Source: an uncultured Clostridia bacterium
GTDB lineage: Bacteria; Bacillota; Clostridia; Oscillospirales; Oscillospiraceae
Reading direction: 5' to 3'
Assembly (NCBI GenBank): GCA_945926565.1
Contig: CAMELY010000015.1
Location: 1-14,855, forward strand
Length of the DNA: 14,855 nt
The first letter of the stretch is position 1; each line of letters opens with the position of its first letter. Shown piece by piece: positions 7,532-13,642 of this stretch. A program made the translations under genes and the position numbers. The notes beneath the pieces are model-generated. The model ran no database searches, was not told the DNA's origin, and was given only the letters and a program-made list of their open reading frames with translations.

Positions 7532-7726
7532 CCCGTAGAGGCGATTCATGAATCGCCCGCCGTCGTCTGTTTGTAGGGGCGGGCCTCTGTGCCCGCCCAT
7601 TCGGTACACCGGCAATCGTCGACGGGAGGGCGCGGAGGCTCTCCCCTACGGCGTCGTGCGCGACCATCCCGTAGGGGCGCATATCGTGCGCCCATCAGCC
7701 CGCCGTCGCCGGTTCGTAGGAGCGCA
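7532..7726 (+). repeat. Cluster of GTAG(A/G)GGC palindromic repeat units (copies 2-6)
   Basis: This gene-free interval (7501-7750) holds at least four units. Unit a is CGTAGAGGC plus the palindrome ggcgattc-at-gaatcgcc (7540-7557). Unit b is GTAGGGGC plus gggcgggc-ctctgt-gcccgccc (7577-7598). Unit c (about 7622-7652) is in reverse orientation, with GTAGGGGAGAGCC on the minus strand and an imperfect stem. Unit d is CCCGTAGGGGC plus gggcgca-tatcg-tgcgccc (7675-7693). A degenerate GTAGGAGCGCAG at about 7715-7726 may be a truncated fifth. Phrases such as cccgccgtcg recur between units. The cluster lies between the end of the membrane protein gene and the tRNA-Leu promoter, and no separate terminator was found for the former. 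Confidence 0.75.
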
Positions 7727-7749
7727 GAGAAAAAAGTCAAAAAAGGGGC

Positions 7750-7778
7750 TTGACATTCGGGGGACGGGATGGTATATT
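7750..7778 (+). promoter_or_regulatory. tRNA-Leu promoter
   Basis: TTGACA (7750-7755), a 17-bp spacer and TATATT (7773-7778) make a strong sigma-A promoter. Transcription would begin near 7785, giving a leader of about 30 bases before the mature tRNA 5' end at 7815. Confidence 0.85.
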
Positions 7779-7814
7779 GTTACCTGCGTCCGATACCGAA
7801 GCAAAATGCGATAT

Positions 7815-7899
7815 GCACGAGTGGTGGAATTGGTAGACTCGCTGGCTTCAGGTGCCAGTGCTCGTTGTGGGCGTGCGGGTTCGACTCCCGCCTCGTGCA
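7815..7899 (+). tRNA. tRNA-Leu, anticodon CAG
   Basis: This 85-base class II tRNA has an acceptor stem gcacgag (7815-7821) pairing with ctcgtgc (7892-7898) and discriminator A at 7899. The anticodon stem ctggc/gccag (7842-7846, 7854-7858) encloses the loop ttcaggt, giving anticodon CAG (7849-7851), which reads CUG. A long variable arm follows, as expected for tRNA-Leu, and then the T arm gcggg-ttcgact-cccgc. CCA is not encoded (next bases are tag), so it must be added after transcription. It stands alone, with its own promoter and terminator. Confidence 0.97.
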
Positions 7900-7902
7900 T
7901 AG

Positions 7903-7936
7903 ACAGGCTCTCAGCTCTGCTGAGGGCCTGTTTTTT
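7903..7936 (+). terminator. Intrinsic terminator of tRNA-Leu
   Basis: The 12-bp stem acaggctctcag (7903-7914) with ctgagggcctgt (7920-7931), containing one U-G wobble, has a 5-base loop and runs directly into a six-T tract (7931-7936). It begins four bases after the mature tRNA 3' end. Confidence 0.92.
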
Positions 7937-7950
7937 GTTGCTTTCTCCTC

Positions 7951-7979
7951 TGTTCACCAGGCCGCAACCCTGCTATAAT
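7951..7979 (+). promoter_or_regulatory. Extended -10 promoter of the CLC transporter gene
   Basis: TGCTATAAT at 7971-7979 is a perfect -10 with an upstream TG (extended -10). The weak -35 TGTTCA (7951-7956) sits 17 bp away. Transcription would begin near 7986, about 57 bases before the gene. Confidence 0.68.
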
Positions 7980-7987
7980 GACAGAAA

Positions 7988-8015
7988 CCGGCAAAATGGC
8001 CCTCCTTTTTGCCGG
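7988..8015 (+). promoter_or_regulatory. 5'-terminal stem-loop in the CLC gene leader
   Basis: A perfect 9-bp inverted repeat, ccggcaaaa (7988-7996) with ttttgccgg (8007-8015), has a 10-base loop containing cctcct. It lies at the predicted 5' end of the transcript, without a T tract, so it is more likely an mRNA-stabilising or regulatory hairpin than a terminator. It does not match the fluoride riboswitch consensus. Confidence 0.5.
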
Positions 8016-8042
8016 AACGAGAGAAAAGAGTGTGATTGCAAA

Positions 8043-9326
8043 ATGCCTGAGCTTCCCGTCTCCCCCCACATCCGCCACGCGCTCAAAAACAACGCCATCG
8101 CCCTGATGAAATGGCTGATCTTTGCCGTGCTGGTGGGACTTTCCGTGGGTGTGGTGGGCAGTCTGTTCCATCTGGCGCTGGAGTGGGCCGGCGAGGCCCG
8201 TGCCGCCCATCCCTGGCTGCTCTTCCTGCTGCCGGTGGGGGGGCTGGCCATTGTGGCCGCCTATCACTTTGCCGGCATGGATGACGACAGCGGCACCGAG
8301 ATGGTGATCACTTCCATCCGCAGCGGCCAGCCCATGCGGCTGCGTACCGCCCCCCTCATCTTTTTCGCCACCACGATCACTCACCTCTTCGGCGGCAGCG
8401 CCGGACGGGAGGGGGCCGCCCTCCAGCTGGGCGGCAGCATCTCCGGCGCCCTGGGCAAGCTGCTCAGCCTGGACCGGGAGGATGAGCGGATCATTACCAT
8501 GTGCGGCATGGCCGCCGGCTTTTCCGCCCTCTTCGGCACCCCCCTCTCCGCCGCCATCTTCGCCATGGAGGTAGAGAGTGTCGGCGTCATGTACTATGCC
8601 GCCCTAGTGCCCTGTCTGCTCTCCGCCCTGCTGGCCCAGAAGGTGGCCGTCTTCTTCCACATCTACGGCACCCTCTTTTTGGTGGTGGACGTGCCCCATC
8701 TGACGGTGGACTCCATCATCTCCATCATCCTGCTGGGCATTCTCTGCGGCATTCTGGCCAACCTTTTCTGCCGGGTCATGGGGCTGGGGGGCGCCCTCTA
8801 CCGCAGAATCACCCAGAACCGGTGGCTGCGCATTGTCATCGGCGGCTGCGTTGTGGTGGTCTTCTCCCTGCTCACCGGCACCTCAGACTACAACGGAGCG
8901 GGCATGGAGGTCATCCGCCGGGCCCTGGCCGGAGAGGCCTTCCCCCTGGCCTTTGTGCTCAAGATGCTGCTCACCGCCCTCACCCTGGGAGCAGGCTTCA
9001 AGGGCGGCGAGATTGTCCCCTCCTTCTTTGTGGGGGCCACCTTCGGCTGTGTGGTAGCTCCCATGCTGGGCCTCTCCGCCTCCTTCGGCGGGGCGGTGGC
9101 CATGATCGCCGTCTTCTGCGGGGTCACCAACTCTCCCATGACCTCCATCCTGCTGGGCTATGAGCTGTTTTTCGGCGGGGTGGGCATTGAGCCCATGGCC
9201 CTGGTGGCCGCCGTCAGCTATATGACCTCCGGCTATCACAGCCTGTACCACCAGCAGAAGATCGTCTACTCCAAGACCAAGTCCAACTACATCGACAGCT
9301 TCTCCGGAGACGAGCCGGAGGAATGA
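8043..9326 (+). CDS. CLC-family anion transporter with non-canonical selectivity motifs
   Basis: This 427-residue polytopic membrane protein belongs to the voltage-gated chloride channel family (PF00654). Where canonical CLCs have GSGIP it has SGTEMV (83-88); where they have GREGP it has GREGAALQLGGS (121-132), keeping the gating glutamate E123; and where they have GxFxP it has GFKGGEIVPSFFVGATFG (318-335). The last motif strongly recalls the CLC-F fluoride/proton antiporter branch, so a halide, possibly fluoride, exchanger is a fair guess. The ATG at 8043 is chosen because the extended reading frame runs back through the tRNA and its terminator; only a weak purine-rich ribosome binding site (gagaaaagag) precedes it. 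It has its own promoter and is followed 13 bp on by the CmpB-like gene. The transported ion is uncertain. Confidence 0.9.
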   Translation: MPELPVSPHIRHALKNNAIALMKWLIFAVLVGLSVGVVGSLFHLALEWAGEARAAHPWLLFLLPVGGLAIVAAYHFAGMDDDSGTEMVITSIRSGQPMRLRTAPLIFFATTITHLFGGSAGREGAALQLGGSISGALGKLLSLDREDERIITMCGMAAGFSALFGTPLSAAIFAMEVESVGVMYYAALVPCLLSALLAQKVAVFFHIYGTLFLVVDVPHLTVDSIISIILLGILCGILANLFCRVMGLGGALYRRITQNRWLRIVIGGCVVVVFSLLTGTSDYNGAGMEVIRRALAGEAFPLAFVLKMLLTALTLGAGFKGGEIVPSFFVGATFGCVVAPMLGLSASFGGAVAMIAVFCGVTNSPMTSILLGYELFFGGVGIEPMALVAAVSYMTSGYHSLYHQQKIVYSKTKSNYIDSFSGDEPEE

Positions 9327-9339
9327 AAGGAGCCCTGCC

Positions 9340-10662
9340 ATGTATTACACCCTCTGGGAGCTGATCCTGTTTTTCTTCGTCTACGCCTTTCTGGGCTGGG
9401 CGCTGATGGTGGCCGTCTCCGCCTTCCGCACCGGTCGGTTTGTCAATCCCGGCCTGCTCAACGGCCCCTACTCCCTGACCTGCGGCACCGTAGTCACAAT
9501 CATGGCGGTGCTGGCTACCAGCTACGCCACCAACTATCTGGGGCAGTTTGTGCTGGCCGTTATTCTCATCTCGGTGGTCACCACCTGCTCCGGCTATTTC
9601 TCAGAGCACGCTCTGGGCCGCAGGCTGTGGGACTACAGCGGCCGGCAGTATTTTGCTCTCAGCGGCCTCAAGGGCCTGGCCCGAACCGCGGTGTTCGCCC
9701 TGGCCACCCTGCTGGTGGTGCTGCTGATCCAGCCCTATCTCTACATCCTCTGCCACCTGATCCCCGTCCTGGCCCTGCAGATCATCGACTGGGTGCTGCT
9801 GGCCCTGCTGGCCTGCGACCTGATCGCCACATTGTGGGCCATGCGGGCCATTAAGAAGGGCAGCCGGCTGGCGCTGGACGTCTCCGCCTCTCTTCAGGAC
9901 GCCCGGATGACCTGGGGCAGCCGGCTGGTGGGCTCCATCCGCCGCCGTCTGTGGAAGGCCTTCCCCGAGCTCTCCGACGCCCCCAACGACGGCACCGGCT
10001 TCGGCGAGACCCGGAAGGACCGGGTGTTTGCCCAGGGGATCGGCTTTTACAAGATCTTCTGGATGTTCTTCCTCTGCGCCCTGCTGGGGGACTGGATTGA
10101 GACGGTCTATGTCTGGCTGGTCCACGGGGTGCTTATGAGCCGGTCCAGCCTGCTCTACGGCACCTTCAGCGTGGTCTGGGGCCTGGGCGGCGTGCTGTTC
10201 ACCATTGTGCTCTCCCCCCTGCGGGAGCGGAGCGACCGGTTCATCTTTCTGGGCGGCTTTCTCATCGGCGGCGCCTATGAGTATCTGTGCAGCGTCTTTA
10301 CCGAGATCGTCTTCGGCACTGTCTTCTGGGACTACAGCGATATGCCCTTTAACATTCAGGGCCGTACCAACCTGCTGTTCATGTTCTTCTGGGGCGTCCT
10401 GGCCCTGGTCTGGGTCAAGGCGATCTATCCCCTGCTGAGCCGCGGGATTGAGAAGATTCCCCCGGTGGTGGGCACCGTCCTCACCTGGTGCCTGGTGGTC
10501 TTTATGGTGCTCAACACCGGCCTCACCGCCCTGGCCATGGGCCGGTACACCGCCCGGACCCAGGGCACGGCGGAGCAGAGCGCCGTGGGCGAGTTTCTGG
10601 ACAACCAGTATCCGGACGAGCTCATCGAGTGGGTCTGGCCCAACCTGGAGTTTGTGGAATAG
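9340..10662 (+). CDS. Membrane protein with duplicated CmpB domain (putative ABC transporter permease, PF06541-type)
   Basis: This 440-residue membrane protein appears to be two tandem copies of the CmpB/DUF1113 domain. The first copy (about 10-135) has FFVYAFLGW (12-20), NPGLLNGPYSLTCGT (36-50) and RLWDYSGRQYFALSGL (95-110). The second (about 238-366) has FFLCALLGDWIETV (243-256), SRSSLLYGTFSVVWGLG (267-283), GGAYEYLCSVFTE (310-322) and FWDYSDMPFNIQGR (329-342). A linker with charged residues (170-235) separates them, and a further hydrophobic segment lies at 375-398. Single-domain relatives are labelled putative ABC permeases in clostridia, but no transport role has been shown to my knowledge. 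Its ribosome binding site aaaggag overlaps the CLC stop codon, so it is co-transcribed with the transporter. Confidence 0.85.
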   Translation: MYYTLWELILFFFVYAFLGWALMVAVSAFRTGRFVNPGLLNGPYSLTCGTVVTIMAVLATSYATNYLGQFVLAVILISVVTTCSGYFSEHALGRRLWDYSGRQYFALSGLKGLARTAVFALATLLVVLLIQPYLYILCHLIPVLALQIIDWVLLALLACDLIATLWAMRAIKKGSRLALDVSASLQDARMTWGSRLVGSIRRRLWKAFPELSDAPNDGTGFGETRKDRVFAQGIGFYKIFWMFFLCALLGDWIETVYVWLVHGVLMSRSSLLYGTFSVVWGLGGVLFTIVLSPLRERSDRFIFLGGFLIGGAYEYLCSVFTEIVFGTVFWDYSDMPFNIQGRTNLLFMFFWGVLALVWVKAIYPLLSRGIEKIPPVVGTVLTWCLVVFMVLNTGLTALAMGRYTARTQGTAEQSAVGEFLDNQYPDELIEWVWPNLEFVE

Positions 10663-10677
10663 ACGTGTCCATGACAA

Positions 10678-10714
10678 TGCCCCTTTTTCCTCACATGTAC
10701 AGGAAAAGGGGGCA
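10678..10714 (+). other. Stem-loop after the CmpB-like gene
   Basis: A 14-bp stem (10678-10691 with 10701-10714, one T-G wobble) has a 9-base loop and contains a run of pyrimidines on one arm and purines on the other. No T tract follows, so it may work with the stronger terminator 25 bp downstream or protect the mRNA 3' end. Confidence 0.55.
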
Positions 10715-10739
10715 CAATCGCGCTTTTGCATAAACTGAT

Positions 10740-10776
10740 CCGGCGCTGTCCAATGGACAGCGCCGGAATTGTTTTT
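10740..10776. terminator. Intrinsic terminator between convergent CmpB-like and thiolase genes
   Basis: A perfect 12-bp GC-rich stem, ccggcgctgtcc (10740-10751) with ggacagcgccgg (10755-10766), is followed on the plus strand by aattgttttta. It lies between two convergent genes; the minus-strand flank (gatcagttta) is only weakly T-rich, so termination of the thiolase there is less certain. Confidence 0.82.
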
Positions 10777-10801
10777 ATGGAATTGTCAGTTCAGAAGGAA
10801 C

Positions 10802-12055
10802 TCAGCACTTCTCGAAGATGGTGGCAACGCCCATGCCGCCGCCGATGCACAGGGTAGCCAGGCCCTTTTTGGCCTCGGGCCGCTTCTGCATCTCGTGGAG
10901 CAGGGTGACGATGATCCGGGCACCGGAAGCGCCCACGGGGTGGCCCAGGGCGATGGCGCCGCCGTTGACATTGACCTTGCTCATGTCAAAGTGCAGCTCA
11001 CGGGCCACGGCGATGGACTGAGCGGCAAAGGCCTCGTTGGCCTCCACCAGGTCGATGTCCTCAATGGTGAGGCCGGCCTTGCTCATGGCCTGACGGGAGG
11101 CAGGGACAGGGCCCACGCCCATGATCTTGGGATCCACGCCGCCCTGGCCGTAGGAGATCAGCTTGGCCATGGGCTTCAGGCCGTACTTCTCCACAGCCTC
11201 AGCGGAGGCCAGGACGATGGCAGCAGCGCCGTCGTTGATGCCGGAGGCGTTGGCAGCGGTGACGCGGGCGGAGTGATCCTCCACCTCCTGGGCGCCGGTC
11301 ATGTCGAAGGTCATGGTGACCTTGTCCAGGCTGTTGTCAGCGGTGGTGGGGAAGCAGGGCTTCAGCTTAGCCAGGCCCTCGGCGGTGACGCCGGCGCGGG
11401 GGAACTCATCCACCTTGAAGTCCACTACCTGGCGCTTGACCTTGATGGGCACGGGGACGATTTCGTCTTCGAACTTGCCGGCAGCCTGGGCGGCCTCGCA
11501 CTTCTGCTGGGAGGAGGCGGCGAAGGCGTCCAGCTCTTCCCGGGTGATGCCCCAGATGTCGCAGATGTTCTCAGCGGTGGAGCCCATGTGGTAGTTGTTG
11601 TACACGTCCCACAGGCCGTCGTTGACCATGGTGTCCACCATGGTGGTGTTGAACATCCGGGCGCCGCCGCGGGCGGTGGGGACAGCGTAGGGAGCCATGG
11701 TCATGTTCTCGGTGCCGCCGGCCACGATGATGTCGGCGTCGCCGGCAGAGATGGCACGGGCGCCCTCGATGACGCTCTTCATGCCGGAGCCGCAGACCAT
11801 GCCCACGGTGTAGGCGGGCACGCTCATGGGGATGCCGGCCTTCAGGGAGACCTGACGGGCCACGTTCTGGCCCTGGGCGGCGGTGAGGATGCAGCCGAAC
11901 ATGACCTCATCCACGTTCTCGGGCGCCACGCCGGCCCGCTTCAGGGCCTCCTTGACCACGATGGCGCCCATATCAGCGGGCTTCACGTTGGACAGAGAGC
12001 CCTGGAACTTGCCGATGGCGGTACGGCAGCAGTTGACAACATAAATGTCTTTCAT
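10802..12055 (-). CDS. thlA: Acetyl-CoA C-acetyltransferase (biosynthetic thiolase) with an internal insertion
   Basis: This 417-residue cytoplasmic enzyme is predicted to condense two acetyl-CoA molecules to acetoacetyl-CoA, the first step of butyrate formation in gut clostridia. The nucleophile is C88 ([12 protein letters not shown]), the other catalytic residues are H372 ([17 protein letters not shown], 364-380) and C403 (TLCIGGGMG), and VEANEAFA (337-344) is also present. Classical thiolases of about 392 residues have these at about 89, 348 and 378, so roughly 25 extra residues lie in between; the unusual stretch is about 236-263, just before [13 protein letters not shown]. The ATG at 12055 is chosen because GGAGG lies eight bases upstream; the frame extends 16 codons further but would contain that site. 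It is monocistronic by position, with its own promoter and palindrome. Confidence 0.93.
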   Translation of the reverse strand: MKDIYVVNCCRTAIGKFQGSLSNVKPADMGAIVVKEALKRAGVAPENVDEVMFGCILTAAQGQNVARQVSLKAGIPMSVPAYTVGMVCGSGMKSVIEGARAISAGDADIIVAGGTENMTMAPYAVPTARGGARMFNTTMVDTMVNDGLWDVYNNYHMGSTAENICDIWGITREELDAFAASSQQKCEAAQAAGKFEDEIVPVPIKVKRQVVDFKVDEFPRAGVTAEGLAKLKPCFPTTADNSLDKVTMTFDMTGAQEVEDHSARVTAANASGINDGAAAIVLASAEAVEKYGLKPMAKLISYGQGGVDPKIMGVGPVPASRQAMSKAGLTIEDIDLVEANEAFAAQSIAVARELHFDMSKVNVNGGAIALGHPVGASGARIIVTLLHEMQKRPEAKKGLATLCIGGGMGVATIFEKC

Positions 12056-12091
12056 GTCAATGACCTCCATAGATGGTAATTTCATAGGGTG

Positions 12092-12117
12092 GAGATTGTT
12101 CATTCTTTAACAATCTC
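12092..12117. promoter_or_regulatory. 26-bp palindrome in the thiolase leader (candidate operator)
   Basis: gagattgtt (12092-12100) and aacaatctc (12109-12117) are perfect 9-bp arms around an 8-base centre. The palindrome touches the -10 box and covers the predicted start site (near 12111), as expected for a repressor site; an mRNA 5' hairpin is the alternative. Confidence 0.55.
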
Positions 12118-12146
12118 ATTATAGACCCGTGTGAATGAAATAGCAA
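12118..12146 (-). promoter_or_regulatory. Thiolase promoter
   Basis: On the minus strand, TTGCTA (plus-strand tagcaa, 12141-12146), a 17-bp spacer and a perfect TATAAT (plus-strand attata, 12118-12123) form a sigma-A promoter about 63 bases upstream of the chosen ATG. Confidence 0.8.
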
Positions 12147-12200
12147 TAGGAAAAGGGCAGATTTGATAAAAATTTCACAGACGAATTGGAATGCTTATCT

Positions 12201-12226
12201 GTAGGGGCCGTTCACAAACGGCCCGT
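12201..12226 (+). repeat. GTAGGGGC palindromic repeat unit, single copy
   Basis: GTAGGGGC opens a perfect inverted repeat gggccgtt (12205-12212), caca, aacggccc (12217-12224). It follows directly after the stop codon of the opposing tRNA-binding protein gene. It has the same conserved flank as the units near 7540-7693 but different arms. Confidence 0.72.
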
Positions 12227-12227
12227 A

Positions 12228-12638
12228 TCAGCAGAGCTTTGCCCCGGCGGGGACGGCGTCGTCCAGCATGACCAGGCTGAGCTGCCCGTCTTTTTCGGCG
12301 GAGAGCAGCATGCCGTTGGACTCCAGGCCCATCATCTTCCGGGGGGCCAGGTTGGTCACCGCCACCAGCGTCTTGCCCACCAGCTCCTCGGCGGTATAGT
12401 AAGCGGCAATGCCGGAGAGAATCTGCCGGTCGGCACCGGAGCCGTCGTCCAGTTGGAAGCAGAGCAGCTTTTTGGACTTCTTCACATTGGAGCAGGCCTT
12501 GACCTTGACCACGGTCATCTCCACCTTCTCAAAGTCGTCAAAGGCGATCTGGGCCTTGGGGGCGGGAATCTCTTCAGCGGGTGCGGGGGCAAGCGCGGGG
12601 GCCTCGGGAATCACGGGGGCGTTCAGTTCTTCAGACAT
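12228..12638 (-). CDS. Free-standing tRNA-binding protein (MetG C-terminal / Trbp111-type domain)
   Basis: This 136-residue protein has a low-complexity Pro/Ala-rich N-terminus (about 8-30) and then an OB-fold tRNA-binding domain (about 31-136) with FDDFEKVEMTVVKV (33-46), KKLLCFQLDDG (56-66), RQILSGIAAYYTAEELVG (71-88) and NLAPRKMMGLESNGMLLSA (96-114). This domain normally ends methionyl-tRNA synthetase (beta part) or exists as a dimeric stand-alone chaperone of structured RNA. No synthetase core is present here. The ATG at 12638 follows aaaggag. It overlaps the upstream membrane protein gene by eight bases (ATGTCTGA). Its exact role, partner for a shorter MetG elsewhere or independent tRNA binder, cannot be decided here. 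Confidence 0.88.
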   Translation of the reverse strand: MSEELNAPVIPEAPALAPAPAEEIPAPKAQIAFDDFEKVEMTVVKVKACSNVKKSKKLLCFQLDDGSGADRQILSGIAAYYTAEELVGKTLVAVTNLAPRKMMGLESNGMLLSAEKDGQLSLVMLDDAVPAGAKLC

Positions 12639-13398
12639 CGTTATTCTCCTTTCGTATGGGGGCGGCGTCCCGGGTAGGCTCCAGGGCCACAGACCAGAAC
12701 CAGACCAGCTGGGCGGCCAGGGACAGCCGGTATTCCGGGGCGGTCGGGGCGGCCAGCCCGGGGCAGAGGACGAGGACGGACAGCAGAGCCAGCGGGCGGC
12801 AGAGATCCCATTTCCGGGGCCGGTACACCCGGCCGGCATAGGCCAGCCAGCTCCAGGCGACCAGCAGACCGGCCAGCATGGGCCAGAGATAGGTCTCCCA
12901 GCTGGGGCAGGAGCCGTACTGGTGATAAAAGGCCACCAGCCAGTAGCAGGCGGCAAAGACGGGGAAGAGCAGCAGGCTGGTGTACCGGCTGCTGTCAGTC
13001 TTCCGGTCCAGCGCCAGCACCGACAGAGCCCCTCCGTTGAGCACCAGCAGCACGCCCAGAATCAGAGGGATTGGGCTGAACCCGGGCAGTACGCTTCGGA
13101 TCAGTAGAATGCCGGAGGCGGCGGAGAGCACCCCGGAGAACACGCGGAGGACGGCCAGAGGCAAGGGCTGGGGCCGCAGGCCGGGCGCTCCCTTCAGACT
13201 GGGCCAAATCAGCAGGAGCAGGATCAGCGCGCACAGCACCAGAAAGGCGGTGAACAGCCCCACCAGGCCGTCGCTGTTCACCAGCTGGGTGGCCGGGTCG
13301 TAGATCTTTGCCCAGATCCAGCGCCAGAACAGCAGGCAGAGTCCCCCCATGCCCAGGGCCAGCCAGGGGCAGAGCTTTTCTTTGGTCACATCAATCAC
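12631..13398 (-). CDS. Polytopic membrane protein of unknown function
   Basis: I do not recognise this gene. The chosen start is a GTG at 13398 (255 residues); a second GTG at 13389 is equally possible, since no strong ribosome binding site is seen (weak cgggat). The frame also continues upstream, but there it would cross the promoter. About seven or eight hydrophobic segments can be seen (about 10-29, 45-66, 82-103, 107-128, 138-158, 170-190, 200-216, 225-240), separated by short loops; the N-terminus and the C-terminal tail (RDAAPIRKENNDV) are polar. Tryptophans are frequent (WRWIW 26-30). No conserved catalytic motif is obvious. The gene overlaps the start of the tRNA-binding protein gene, so the two are translated from one mRNA. 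Confidence 0.7.
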   Translation of the reverse strand: MIDVTKEKLCPWLALGMGGLCLLFWRWIWAKIYDPATQLVNSDGLVGLFTAFLVLCALILLLLIWPSLKGAPGLRPQPLPLAVLRVFSGVLSAASGILLIRSVLPGFSPIPLILGVLLVLNGGALSVLALDRKTDSSRYTSLLLFPVFAACYWLVAFYHQYGSCPSWETYLWPMLAGLLVAWSWLAYAGRVYRPRKWDLCRPLALLSVLVLCPGLAAPTAPEYRLSLAAQLVWFWSVALEPTRDAAPIRKENNDV

Positions 13399-13437
13399 AT
13401 CCCGAAACGGTCTCGCTTTTGCAAACGGGCTGGGTAC

Positions 13438-13465
13438 AGTGTACCACACTGGCCGAAAATTGCAA
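13438..13465 (-). promoter_or_regulatory. Candidate promoter of the membrane protein / tRNA-binding operon
   Basis: On the minus strand, TTGCAA (plus-strand ttgcaa, 13460-13465), a 16-bp spacer and TACACT (plus-strand agtgta, 13438-13443) would start transcription near 13431, about 33 bases before the GTG at 13398. The -10 overlaps a small inverted repeat, agtgt-acc-acact (13438-13450). Confidence 0.55.
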
Positions 13466-13507
13466 CGGAAAGGAGGCGGAAGAATGCATTTTGACCCTTC
13501 CATGACA

Positions 13508-13578
13508 GCGGCACAGGACTCCGTATTCCGCTGCAAACGCCTGTGCCGCGAGGGGAGCGAAGGGGAACTCGTCCCCTT
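13508..13578 (+). promoter_or_regulatory. Two stem-loops upstream of the MBL gene
   Basis: gcggcacagg (13508-13517) pairs perfectly with cctgtgccgc (13540-13549) around 22 bases, and aagggga (13560-13566) pairs with tcccctt (13572-13578) around five bases. The second ends just before the -35 box of the MBL promoter. They would form in a longer transcript starting upstream, or they could act at the DNA level. They match no riboswitch class I know. Confidence 0.45.
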
Positions 13579-13580
13579 CC

Positions 13581-13609
13581 TTGCCATTTTTTCCGGTCTG
13601 TGGTACCAT
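13581..13609 (+). promoter_or_regulatory. Promoter of the MBL-DUF3006 operon
   Basis: TTGCCA (13581-13586), a 17-bp spacer and TACCAT (13604-13609) form a moderate sigma-A promoter that would start near 13616, about 27 bases before the ATG at 13643. Confidence 0.6.
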
Positions 13610-13642
13610 AGCAACACAAGCTTACCCAAGGAGGCCCTCTCT

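Noticed and set aside
7532..7726. CRISPR array in the repeat cluster
   Set aside because: Units are palindromic with variable arms, irregular spacing and mixed orientation; there are no constant repeats with uniform spacers and no cas genes.
7548..8042. A 165-codon upstream extension of the CLC transporter reading frame
   Set aside because: It runs through the repeat cluster, the tRNA-Leu gene and its terminator; the promoter at 7951-7979 and the family's usual N-terminus support the ATG at 8043.
7937..8042. Fluoride riboswitch upstream of the CLC gene
   Set aside because: The conserved riboswitch core (GATGG with AACCGC and CTGATG-type elements) is not present; only a simple hairpin is seen.
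9601..10731. Minus-strand open frame of 376 codons opposite the CmpB-like gene
   Set aside because: Gln-, Gly- and His-rich shadow of a membrane protein gene; no plausible start signals.
10769..12079. Long plus-strand open frame opposite the thiolase (436 codons)
   Set aside because: It is His-, Gly- and Val-rich and lies fully antisense to a clear enzyme gene; it reflects GC-rich codon bias.
12201..12226. Terminator after the tRNA-binding protein gene
   Set aside because: The hairpin has no T tract on the minus strand and matches the GTAGGGGC repeat family, so it is listed as a repeat.
13504..13629. Upstream extension of the minus-strand membrane protein to 332 codons
   Set aside because: The extra residues are polar and lack features, and the frame would cross the divergent promoters and stem-loops; a GTG near 13398 fits the first membrane segment better.
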